A DNA stretch of 13,238 bases from an uncultured Lachnospiraceae bacterium (lineage in GTDB: Bacteria; Bacillota; Clostridia; Lachnospirales; Lachnospiraceae), in contig CANRMO010000051.1 of NCBI GenBank assembly GCA_947631755.1, forward strand, positions 1 to 13,238. The letters run 5' to 3'. Every line of letters begins with the position of its first letter. Position 1 is the stretch's first letter. The translations under genes and the position numbers were made by a program. This document shows, in pieces, positions 6,255 through 13,160 of this stretch. The notes under the pieces were generated by a model, which saw nothing but the letters and a program-made list of their open reading frames with translations, made no database searches and was not told the origin of the DNA.

Positions 6255-8054
6255 ATGCTGGTGAAGTACAGTATTGAGGATTTAAAGGAAAAACTCCACA
6301 CCAGGCAGCTTGAGGGAGTCGGTGAGCGTCTGGAAGAGGATATTGGGGGAGGTTTGAATCGGGCTGGGATTTATTTTCGCATTTTTAACCGCGTGAAAAC
6401 GCCGTTTTCAATTATACATAAACTGGAAAAAGAGAGATATGGTTTTGGTGAGAATGAAAAAAAACTGCAGGATCTCATTGGACTGCGCGTAGTGGTCTAC
6501 TATCACGACGATATGGATATCATCCGCACCATTCTGGATAAGACATTCCGGCGGGTGGGGGAGTGGTCAGAGACAGAGAATACAGATGAGGAGTTTAAAG
6601 CATCTAAGTTAAATGGCGTTTTCCGCATTCCGGAAGAATATCAGATGATCTACAGCGGGGATCTCAGTGAGTATCCCATTGACCTCACATTTGAAATCCA
6701 GCTCAGGACAGTTTCTTTTGAGGGATGGCACGAGATTGAGCACGATATGAGGTATAAATCGCCCCACGGTGAAGAGTTCTGGAAGAATAATGAGGATCTG
6801 TCCAGGACGCTGAACTGCGTCCTGGCCAATCTCGAACTCTGTGACTGGACGACCCTCAGTGTCTTTGACAAGCTGGCATATTATCACTATGAAGAAAGAA
6901 ACTGGGAAATGATGATAAAGGGGAAGTTCCGGCTTCGTTTTGATGCGCAGCCTCTGTCCGCGGAGCTGGCCGATTTTCTGGACCGCAATGAGGATGTGGC
7001 CTACTGCCTGTACCGGTGCGACCGGGCAAAAGCGGTCTTTGCGCTTATGCAGGAAGGCGGCTACGATAAGATAACTTATGATATGGTTGTGAGGGCTGTC
7101 AATGGCGCGGCGGCCACATATGACGGGAAGACCCAAAGACGGCTGTCAAAGCTGTGCAATGAAGTGATAAATAAGAAAAAGATGGCGCGGCCGGAACATT
7201 CCGATCTCAATCCGCTGGACACTACGCCTTCGTTCCGGCTGAATGTCACGCTGGTCCATGACCCGATCGTGAAAGTGCAGCAGGAATTTATGGACGCCGT
7301 GCAGATGATCGGCCAGTGGGCCCAGGGGCGCCTGCGAAATGTGGCAGATGACATCCCCCTCACGCCGACGGATTATGATCTGTACACGGCCGGCTACCGG
7401 CTCCAGATCATGGGGAATACTTCCCTGGGGTTTTATAAACTGGCCCTGGACTATGTGGATGTCACGAGAAAGGGCGTCATATGGCGCACCAATGTGAGCC
7501 TGGAGAGAAGTGAGCGGATCCGGATGAAAGTTGACTGCAGTTACTGCCATGCACCGGATCGTCTCGTCCGCGACAGTTTTGCAAAACCGCGTTTTGTGGA
7601 TGAAATTTTCCGCCGGATCGGGTATGAGGATGTTATCCCGATGTCGCTGAAAGCGAGGCGCATAAGTAATCTCAAAGATCTGGAGAGGGTCAGCCGTTTC
7701 ATCAATGACGACAGCCGGACACTGCCTGTTATCATCGCGGTGGAAGAGGATGATAAGGACAGACAGATCAATGTCGCGCGGCTGGCAGAGACAGTGGGGA
7801 CGTATGCCCATGTGTTTTTTCTGGAGAAAAAGGCGATTTCTATTATGGTGGAGGCGTCGGATTACACACTCGAGGAGCTGACCGGAGCGGTGTGGGTGAC
7901 ATTCTGCGATGGCGAGGACAAGTTCTTTACGAGAGATATGATCGCGGACAGCCATTTTGATCTCAACCGATACGCCTTTGACCAGGGAAATATCTATGAA
8001 AAGGCGTTCCGCCACAGGCTCGTGCGCCTTTTGAAAGAAAAAAACTGCCAGTGA
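6255..8054 (+). CDS. RelA/SpoT-domain nucleotidyltransferase-like protein with a large unknown C-terminal region
   Basis: The first 190 residues or so of 599 resemble the (p)ppGpp synthetase domain. R46-x-K48-x3-S52-x3-K56 matches the ATP-binding motif, and DLIGLR (73-78) matches the next motif. FEIQLRT carries the catalytic Glu (E147), and GWHEIEHDMRYK (157-168) is the classic end of the fold. The loop that normally reads NGYRSLH, with Tyr stacking on the acceptor guanine, reads NGVFRIPEE (120-128), so the acceptor is probably not GDP/GTP or synthesis is lost. No HD hydrolase, TGS or ACT domain is seen. Residues 200-310 look helical. The region 325-560 contains CSYC (428-431) and a pattern RTLPVIIAV...LAETVGTYAHV...GAVWVTF that I recall from uncharacterised proteins but cannot name. 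GTG 6261 is an alternative start with better spacing from AAAGGGGGG. Confidence 0.8.
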   Translation: MLVKYSIEDLKEKLHTRQLEGVGERLEEDIGGGLNRAGIYFRIFNRVKTPFSIIHKLEKERYGFGENEKKLQDLIGLRVVVYYHDDMDIIRTILDKTFRRVGEWSETENTDEEFKASKLNGVFRIPEEYQMIYSGDLSEYPIDLTFEIQLRTVSFEGWHEIEHDMRYKSPHGEEFWKNNEDLSRTLNCVLANLELCDWTTLSVFDKLAYYHYEERNWEMMIKGKFRLRFDAQPLSAELADFLDRNEDVAYCLYRCDRAKAVFALMQEGGYDKITYDMVVRAVNGAAATYDGKTQRRLSKLCNEVINKKKMARPEHSDLNPLDTTPSFRLNVTLVHDPIVKVQQEFMDAVQMIGQWAQGRLRNVADDIPLTPTDYDLYTAGYRLQIMGNTSLGFYKLALDYVDVTRKGVIWRTNVSLERSERIRMKVDCSYCHAPDRLVRDSFAKPRFVDEIFRRIGYEDVIPMSLKARRISNLKDLERVSRFINDDSRTLPVIIAVEEDDKDRQINVARLAETVGTYAHVFFLEKKAISIMVEASDYTLEELTGAVWVTFCDGEDKFFTRDMIADSHFDLNRYAFDQGNIYEKAFRHRLVRLLKEKNCQ

Positions 8055-8102
8055 ATGGCGGCTGGTAAAATGTGGATTTAAATAGCAATCTTTGAGAATA
8101 TA

Positions 8103-8131
8103 TTGACAAGACACCAAAAATCAGATATGAT
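8103..8131 (+). promoter_or_regulatory. Sigma-A promoter of the FN3-like protein gene
   Basis: A consensus -35 box TTGACA (8103-8108) and a -10 box TATGAT (8126-8131) are spaced 17 bases apart. The start near 8138 gives a leader of about 45 AT-rich bases. No clear terminator of the preceding operon is visible between 8055 and 8102, so some read-through is possible. Confidence 0.85.
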
Positions 8132-8182
8132 TACGGTGTTGTTATATAATTATATTTCTAAAAATAAGAAAAGAGGTAGAGA

Positions 8183-9415
8183 ATGAAAAAGAGTATTAGA
8201 ACATTAGTTATGTTTCTTGCTGTGGCATTCGGCGTCCTTGCGGCGGCCGGCGTTACAAGTAAGGCGGCCACAGCAGAGATCACAAATCTTAAGCAGACAG
8301 AGGCAACGGAATCCAGTGTTAAGCTGACATGGGATGCTGTCCCGGGAGCAGTTCGCTATCAGGTTTTTATGTCTGTCAGTGAAAAGGGAGACTATGTACC
8401 ACAGGGCAGTGACAGCTCCAATCCGAAAGCAGAGATTAGCAGGCTGAGCGCAGGGTCTACTTACTGGGTGTATGTAGAGGCCTACGATGACTGGCTCTCT
8501 GATTCAGAGGAAAATACGATTGCTTCCTGCAAGCCGATCGCCATATCTACTCTGTCGGCCCTGCCGGAGATGGGCAAAGTTGAGGGGCTGGTTCAGACTG
8601 CAGCTACGTCAAATTCAGTATCTATGAAATGGAATGCTGTTCCGAATACGACGATCTACAAGATCTACCGTTATGATGCCTGGGACAATACACCGGAAGT
8701 CGGCAGTACGACATCGACAGAATTTACCGTGACGGGTCTTGCGGCATCCAATGCATACCGGTATTTTGTCATTGCCTATTATGTGGATTCAGCTACCGGC
8801 CGCACAGCGTATAACAGATATTATGATTCGCTTGCTATGAAGACGGTACCAAACAAAGTGCTGACGGTTGCCATGACAAATTATTATGACTCGATCCATG
8901 TGGCTTATTATGACTGGACCTCTGTGCCGAATGCGGATGGCTATCAGTTCCAGCTCGTGAATAATAAGGGGAAATCTCTGTTTAAGACAGAGTGGTCCGG
9001 CACCGGTGTAAAGGTCTCTCCGTTTAAAGAGGGTGTGTTCACAAAAGCCCGCGTAAGAGCTTATATCAATGTGAATGGCACAAAGGTTTACGGCCCGTGG
9101 TCTAGTTACAATTATAATGCGGCAAATAAAAAGATTACTGTGAGACGGTCTTCAAACCGCAAAAAGATCACGATAAAATGGAAAAAGATCAGTGGCGCCG
9201 CCGGATATAATCTGTATATTTCAACAAAATCCGGCTCCGGCTATAAAAAGGTGAAATCGCTGAGTTCAAAGAAGACGAAATATACGATTACCAAATGTGG
9301 CAAAAAGAAATTGAAAAAAGGCAAGAAATATTATATCCGTCTTGAGTATCTCACAAAGAGCGGGAAAAAGAAAGTCAAGAGCCAGATCATGGGCTCCGGT
9401 AATATTGTTTTGTAA
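8183..9415 (+). CDS. Secreted protein with four fibronectin type III-like domains
   Basis: The 410-residue product starts with a signal peptide: basic MKKSIR, a hydrophobic core to about residue 24, and a likely cleavage after SKA at 27. Four beta-sandwich units follow at about 30-125, 132-222, 226-310 and 316-405. Each is marked by a Trp and a VP/IS turn then Tyr: W50-DAVPGAVRY, W150-NAVPNTTIY, W245-TSVPNADGY and W333-KKISGAAGY. The first two match FN3 best. The last is extremely Lys-rich (many KK and KKK runs from 316 on), a feature I recall from Lachnospiraceae surface proteins. There is no LPxTG motif or C-terminal helix, so it is probably released or held by charge to the wall. The ATG follows AAGAGG at 6 bases. 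It has its own promoter and terminator. No enzymatic domain is seen, and the binding partner is unknown. Confidence 0.85.
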   Translation: MKKSIRTLVMFLAVAFGVLAAAGVTSKAATAEITNLKQTEATESSVKLTWDAVPGAVRYQVFMSVSEKGDYVPQGSDSSNPKAEISRLSAGSTYWVYVEAYDDWLSDSEENTIASCKPIAISTLSALPEMGKVEGLVQTAATSNSVSMKWNAVPNTTIYKIYRYDAWDNTPEVGSTTSTEFTVTGLAASNAYRYFVIAYYVDSATGRTAYNRYYDSLAMKTVPNKVLTVAMTNYYDSIHVAYYDWTSVPNADGYQFQLVNNKGKSLFKTEWSGTGVKVSPFKEGVFTKARVRAYINVNGTKVYGPWSSYNYNAANKKITVRRSSNRKKITIKWKKISGAAGYNLYISTKSGSGYKKVKSLSSKKTKYTITKCGKKKLKKGKKYYIRLEYLTKSGKKKVKSQIMGSGNIVL

Positions 9416-9435
9416 TACCGAATATGTACATGTGG

Positions 9436-9466
9436 AAGGGTGCTGTCGTCAGGGCAGCGCCCTTTT
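9436..9466 (+). terminator. Rho-independent terminator of the FN3-like gene
   Basis: GGGTGCTGTC (9438-9447) pairs with GGCAGCGCCC (9453-9462) with two G-T pairs around a 5-base loop. T-rich sequence follows and AA precedes the stem. Confidence 0.88.
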
Positions 9467-9469
9467 TAT

Positions 9470-9562
9470 TTGCGCGAAGGCAAAGCGAGGATATGTCTGT
9501 GCTTGCACAAGACGATCCGAGCGCGCCCGCGAACCCGAGCAGTCTCGCGAAGCGTGACGCTC
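9470..9562 (+). repeat. Dispersed repeat, copy 2, with a nested inverted repeat
   Basis: The first 29 bases (9470-9498) equal those at 1171-1199. This copy continues into a GC-rich block absent from copy 1. The block has a small hairpin GTGC-TT-GCAC (9499-9508) and a nested inverted repeat: CGAGCG at 9518-9523 with CGCTCG at 9558-9563, and CGCGA at 9528-9532 with TCGCG at 9545-9549. No credible gene covers it. The group II intron fragment begins at its right edge, so the repeat was probably the intron's insertion site. Confidence 0.65.
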
Positions 9563-10089
9563 GTGGTTATGGGTCGGATAGACCCTGTTAAGTGCATTGG
9601 AGTTTCTCAACAGAGAAACGAAAATGTGCGAAACATTAAACCACCCGCTATGCGGGTGCGCGGCGATTTGCGAGATTGTCACTTTTGGTCGGAAGGATAC
9701 TATGTAAGTACCGTGGGGTTGAAAGAGTAGTACAAACGCCCCTTTAGGGGCAGCGACGAGTCAAGAGCAGTATGGCCTGAACGGAGCCATGGGAAAGATG
9801 CGGAGCAGACTTCCCATGGCATTAAAGAGAAAGCCAGCGCCTTACACATATGTGGTTATGTACGAGAGTAAGGCTGCCAACCAAGTCAAAGCCCAATAAC
9901 TACACGGAATCGTGTATGTTAAATGTGGCAGATAGGTAGAGAGAAGGAAACGTGTGGTTACCTGGGGAGGTCTTTGCGAAACGATCTGAAAGGAGCAACC
10001 ATAATCGAGAGGTTATGCTGAACGTACAGAAGTTAGCAGAGGTTATAGTAGCTGAGAAGCGAAGAACCGAATCAGTAGGAGCCTTGATG
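9563..10089 (+). mobile_element. Truncated group II intron (5' ribozyme part)
   Basis: The segment carries no convincing gene but many stems: CACCCGC/GCGGGTG (9642-9658), GCCCC/GGGGC (9738-9751), GCCATGGGAA/TTCCCATGGC (9786-9820), GCCTTAC/GTAAGGC (9839-9874) and TACACG/CGTGTA (9901-9916). It contains strings I associate with Firmicute group II introns, such as GTGGTTACCTGGGGAGGTCT and ACAGAAGTTAGCAGAGGTTA. The start resembles the 5' end of Ll.LtrB: a small hairpin (GGGTC-GGATA-GACCC) followed by TGTTAAGT. The 5' boundary is approximate; GTGGT at 9563 differs from the usual GTGYG, and GTGCG at 9626 is an alternative. A frame from 10015 stops at 10092, just where the maturase/reverse transcriptase should begin. 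No domain V or 3' end was found downstream, so the intron is a dead fragment. Confidence 0.75.
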
Positions 10090-10156
10090 TAATAGTGTAG
10101 TCTGCTTTCCCAAATTCGTATAATGAAACCCATATCCAAAATCTGTAGGGGACGGA

Positions 10157-10184
10157 TTGAAAACGACACCATTCGTTTTATAGA
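10157..10184 (+). promoter_or_regulatory. Possible promoter of the S66 peptidase gene
   Basis: A -35-like TTGAAA (10157-10162) and a -10-like TATAGA (10179-10184) are spaced 16 bases apart in the AT-rich stretch 10090-10257. The surrounding AT content makes chance matches likely. Otherwise I see nothing in this stretch. Confidence 0.35.
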
Positions 10185-10257
10185 TTAATGATAGAATATC
10201 TAAAATGGATATGATAAAATATAAAGAAAACCAGAATTGTATAGGGGTATTATAAAA

Positions 10258-11100
10258 ATGTTCAAACATGGTGATAAAATAGGAATTGTTTGTTGTTCAA
10301 ATGGACAAAAATCGACATATTCAGAAAAAATTAAATGTTTAGAAAATACATTGATAGAGATAGGATTACAACCTGTATTTAGTGACTATATCTATGAAAA
10401 AGAAAGCATTTTTAGTGGTAGTGCAAAAGAACGTGCAGATGCACTTATGAAATTCTATAAAGATGATAGGATAAAGGGAATATTTGATATTTCAGGGGGA
10501 GATGTTGCCAATAGTATATTACCTTATCTTGATTATGATATAATTGCCAATAGTTCTAAAATGTTTTGGGGATATAGTGATTTGACAACAATTATAAATG
10601 CTATTTACAAAAAAACAGGAAAGACATCTGTTTTGTATCAAATCAGAAATCTAATATATGATCATAAAGAAAAACAGATAGCAGATTTTTATAATACCAT
10701 TATGCAGAATGGAACGGATTTATTTCATATAAATTGTAAGTTTATTCAGCAAAAAGAAATGCACGGAATTGTAGTCGGGGGCAATATCAGATGTTTTTTA
10801 AAATTAGCGGGAACGGAATATATGCCAGAATTAGATGAAAAGATATTGCTTTTGGAAAGCTTCAAGGGAACTGTTGACAAAATGGAAACATATTTATCTC
10901 AATTAAAGCAAATAGGAGCTTTTGATAAAGTGGCGGGAATTATTTTGGGAACATTTACGGAAATGGAAACAGAAAAGTGTACACCTGCTATAGAGACACT
11001 TGTCAAAAGAATAGCCGGAAAAGATTTACCAATAGTGGTTACAAGAGATATAGGACATGGGACAGATTCCAAAGGAATTATAATCGGTCAGGAAATTTAA
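10258..11100 (+). CDS. S66-family peptidase (LD-carboxypeptidase / MccF-like)
   Basis: The 280-residue protein has the Ser-Glu-His arrangement of family S66. The nucleophile S107 is in FWGYSDL, E200 in LLLESFKG and H267 in RDIGHGTD. GVIVGGNIRC-like geometry (VVGGNIRCFLKLAGTEY) and AGIILGTF are further family strings. S66 enzymes cleave the L,D bond of murein tetrapeptides during cell-wall recycling (LdcA) or hydrolyse peptide-nucleotide antibiotics such as processed microcin C (MccF). Sequence alone does not separate these. The start is ATG 10258 with GGGG 10 bases upstream; a TTG at 10237 is less likely. Base and codon use is much more AT-rich than the flanking chromosome, and it sits right after a broken intron, which suggests horizontal transfer. 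The length is slightly below the usual 300-340 residues but the triad is complete. Confidence 0.85.
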   Translation: MFKHGDKIGIVCCSNGQKSTYSEKIKCLENTLIEIGLQPVFSDYIYEKESIFSGSAKERADALMKFYKDDRIKGIFDISGGDVANSILPYLDYDIIANSSKMFWGYSDLTTIINAIYKKTGKTSVLYQIRNLIYDHKEKQIADFYNTIMQNGTDLFHINCKFIQQKEMHGIVVGGNIRCFLKLAGTEYMPELDEKILLLESFKGTVDKMETYLSQLKQIGAFDKVAGIILGTFTEMETEKCTPAIETLVKRIAGKDLPIVVTRDIGHGTDSKGIIIGQEI

Positions 11101-11190
11101 GCCGACCTAGCAAGGCGTATCAATCGGGAATGTGGGCATACACAGGTTGATATTTATGTTAAAGCCGAGGAAGAAATTACGTTTGAATAG
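11101..11190 (+). pseudogene. Gene remnant (C-terminal end of an unidentified protein)
   Basis: Directly after the S66 stop codon and in the same frame lies a 29-codon stretch ending in TAG (11188-11190). Its translation includes LARRINRECGHTQVDIYVKA. It has no start codon, and the composition (GC in its first part, charged and polar residues) looks like coding sequence. It is probably the tail of a gene whose 5' part was lost. I do not recognise the family. The bases 11191-11239 hold only the ribosome binding site of the next gene. Confidence 0.35.
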
Positions 11191-11239
11191 TTCCAAATGA
11201 AACTCAAAGGTTAATGTTGGAATTAGGAGGAAATTTGCA

Positions 11240-11551
11240 ATGAAAAAAAAGTATGATTATCGCTCAATTAAAAAGATAAGTAAAAAAGGAATATGGTTTG
11301 ATGATGGATTTTTTTTGGAGTTTGAATTGAGTAGGATAAATTGGGCGAAAAATCATAATATTTTGGTTGATGAAACATATTGTGTTGCAGATAGGGACAT
11401 AACGGCAACGAAACCTTATTTTGAATTTTATTTTGATAATCATGTTGTCGTGTTTTTTAACAAAAGAGTTTTTTCTAGTAAACATAAGAAATTTCAAAAT
11501 TTAAGATTTGCAATAGAGGAAATGGGATATACAACATATGATTTGAGTTGA
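11240..11551 (+). CDS. Small hypothetical protein (AT-rich island)
   Basis: The ATG at 11240 follows TAGGAGGAAA (AGGAGG 11226-11231) and opens a 103-residue frame ending in TGA. The protein is basic and aromatic-rich, with alternating hydrophobic stretches (GIWFDDGFFLEFEL, then YFEFYFDNHVVVFFNKRVF) that suggest a compact beta-sheet fold closed by a C-terminal helix. There is no signal peptide, membrane helix or metal motif. I do not recognise a family. It has the AT-rich composition of the S66 gene next to it and was probably acquired with it. An immunity or accessory role is possible but unsupported. Confidence 0.65.
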   Translation: MKKKYDYRSIKKISKKGIWFDDGFFLEFELSRINWAKNHNILVDETYCVADRDITATKPYFEFYFDNHVVVFFNKRVFSSKHKKFQNLRFAIEEMGYTTYDLS

Positions 11552-11603
11552 GTCCTATAACTGCTTAAAGAAAATATAATTCCAATGAAATTAAAAATCC
11601 CTC

Positions 11604-11632
11604 TTTACAATCGAACATATGTGTGATATCAT
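11604..11632 (+). promoter_or_regulatory. Sigma-A promoter of the radical SAM gene
   Basis: A -35 box TTTACA (11604-11609) and a -10 box TATCAT (11627-11632) are separated by 17 bases, with the start expected near 11639. The leader to the ATG at 11680 is about 40 bases. Confidence 0.75.
11612..11625 (+). promoter_or_regulatory. LexA (SOS) box-like site 1
   Basis: CGAACATATGTGTG matches 12 of 14 positions of the Firmicute LexA box CGAACRNRYGTTCG, including the whole left half and the RNRY centre. It fills the spacer between the -35 and -10 boxes, the classic repressor position. Confidence 0.6.
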
Positions 11633-11639
11633 AATAAAA

Positions 11640-11653
11640 CAAACACATGTTTG
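11640..11653 (+). promoter_or_regulatory. LexA (SOS) box-like site 2
   Basis: CAAACACATGTTTG has perfect 5-base inverted arms (CAAAC/GTTTG) around ACAT, which fits RNRY. It differs from CGAACRNRYGTTCG by one symmetric change in each arm. It starts one base after the predicted transcription start and 28 bases from site 1. Confidence 0.55.
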
Positions 11654-11679
11654 TGCATTGCTTTTGCGGAGGGGTTGCC

Positions 11680-13137
11680 ATGGCGTTATCACAGGAAATA
11701 TTTGAAAAATTAGAAATTCTCACGGATGCAGCCAAGTACGATGTTGCCTGTACATCCAGCGGCTCCAGCCGCAGAGGGGTGAAAGGCACTATGGGGAATA
11801 CGGTGGCGGGCGGTATCTGTCACTGTTTCGCCGCGGATGGCCGGTGTATATCCCTTTTGAAAATATTGCAGACAAACGAGTGCGTCTATGATTGCAAGTA
11901 TTGCTGCAACCGCTGCTCGAATGACATACCGAGAGCCACTTTCACCCCAGAGGAGATTGCAGAGCTGACAGTTTCTTTTTACAGAAGAAACTATATTGAG
12001 GGATTGTTCCTGAGTTCCGGCATCCGGCGGAATCCAGACTACACGATGGAACAGATTTACCGCGCGGTATCCCTTTTGCGCACGCGCTACCGGTTTCGCG
12101 GCTACATCCATGTAAAGGCAATACCTGGGGCAGATCCCTTTCTCATTGAAAAAACAGGGTGGATTGTTGACCGGATGAGTGTGAACCTGGAACTGCCGAC
12201 TGCGGACGGCCTGAAGATGTTAGCGCCCCAGAAGAGCCGGAAAAAAATACTGACACCTATGCGGCAGATCCAGATGGTGCGAAAGGAGAGCTTTCTGCTG
12301 TCCGGCCATGCGCCGGAGAGATCGTATCTGCGGGGAGAGGTTGCGTCGCCTGTCCCGGGGATCGCCGTCGGGGCCGGGGCGCCTGGCGAGATCGACCGGA
12401 CGCCGGAGCAGAGGCAGAGACAGTATGCGATGCAGGAGTCCCATCCCGGTTCCAGTTTCGTTCCGGCGGGACAGAGCACACAGATGATCATTGGCGCCAC
12501 GCAGGAGAGCGACTATCAGATCGTGCACATGGCGGAGGCTCTGTATCAGCAGTTTGATCTGAAACGGGTATTTTACTCCGCCTTCATCAATACGACGCGG
12601 GATGATATGCTGCCGGACACCTCGGAGAGCGGACCGCCGCTTTTGAGAGAGCATCGGCTGTATCAGGCGGATTTTCTCATGCGCTTCTACCAGTTTAGGG
12701 CAGAGGAGATCATTACGCCGGAACAGCCGAATCTAAATGTGCAGCTCGATCCGAAATGTAACTGGGCGGTCAACCATCTGGAACATTTTCCGGTGGAGGT
12801 CCAGACCGCGGATTACCATACCCTGTTGCGGATTCCAGGGGTAGGGGTAAAGTCGGCCCGGAGAATACTCACGGCGAGAAAGATGGGCAGCCTGGATTAT
12901 AATGCGTTGAAAAAGTTTGGGGTCGTGCTGAAACGCGCCATGTATTTTATTACCTGCAACGGGAAAATGATGATGCCGGTCCGGCTGAACCGGGAATTTA
13001 TCCTGGCCAATCTTCTCGGACTGGGAGAGAAACTCCCTCCTGCCATCACAGGGGAGAGCACATACCGCCAAATGTCCCTTGCCGACTTTGACGCGGCTGC
13101 GCTGCCCGGATCAGTGTCGTCAGCCGGGATCGTGTAA
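11680..13137 (+). CDS. Putative DNA modification/repair radical SAM protein (TIGR03916-like)
   Basis: The 485-residue protein opens with KYDVACTSSGSS and GICHCFAADGRCISLLKIL. The radical SAM motif C68-x3-C72-x2-C75 (ECVYDCKYCCNRC) binds the 4Fe-4S cluster that cleaves S-adenosylmethionine. RATFTPEE, NYIEGLFLSSG, GYIHVKAIPGADP, PAGQSTQMIIGAT and REHRLYQADFLMRFYQF are also conserved in my memory of this family. A helix-hairpin-helix DNA-binding motif (LLRIPGVGVKSARRIL) lies near residues 380-396. ATG 11680 follows GGAGGGG at 5 bases. Residues about 205-250, rich in Gly, Pro and Arg, look like an insertion relative to the usual protein of roughly 420 residues. The gene usually pairs with a uracil-DNA-glycosylase-like gene, which is not inside this window. 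SOS-like boxes suggest damage induction. The reaction catalysed is unknown. Confidence 0.88.
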   Translation: MALSQEIFEKLEILTDAAKYDVACTSSGSSRRGVKGTMGNTVAGGICHCFAADGRCISLLKILQTNECVYDCKYCCNRCSNDIPRATFTPEEIAELTVSFYRRNYIEGLFLSSGIRRNPDYTMEQIYRAVSLLRTRYRFRGYIHVKAIPGADPFLIEKTGWIVDRMSVNLELPTADGLKMLAPQKSRKKILTPMRQIQMVRKESFLLSGHAPERSYLRGEVASPVPGIAVGAGAPGEIDRTPEQRQRQYAMQESHPGSSFVPAGQSTQMIIGATQESDYQIVHMAEALYQQFDLKRVFYSAFINTTRDDMLPDTSESGPPLLREHRLYQADFLMRFYQFRAEEIITPEQPNLNVQLDPKCNWAVNHLEHFPVEVQTADYHTLLRIPGVGVKSARRILTARKMGSLDYNALKKFGVVLKRAMYFITCNGKMMMPVRLNREFILANLLGLGEKLPPAITGESTYRQMSLADFDAAALPGSVSSAGIV

Positions 13138-13160
13138 AATAAATTTTTACATGAGAAATA

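Noticed and set aside
7146..8117. 323-codon minus-strand open frame opposite the RelA/SpoT-like gene (also 1263-2180 and 2769-3725 minus)
   Set aside because: These are antisense shadows of GC-rich genes; the plus-strand frames carry recognisable family motifs and proper start sites.
9600..9640. GTTTCTC-AACA-GAGAAAC as a terminator or intron 5' exon hairpin, with GTGCG at 9626 as the intron 5' end
   Set aside because: No T-tract follows it, and the flanking GTGCATT...AATGTGC pairing plus similarity to the Ll.LtrB start suggest it is a stem inside intron domain I.
9440..9730. 96-codon plus-strand frame through the dispersed repeat and intron start
   Set aside because: It spans a terminator, a structured repeat and a ribozyme; both repeat copies read open only because the short repeat lacks stops.
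10015..10092. Start of an intron-encoded reverse transcriptase
   Set aside because: The 25-codon frame stops at 10090-10092 and contains no reverse-transcriptase motif; it may just be ribozyme sequence, so it is described within the intron fragment and not as a gene.
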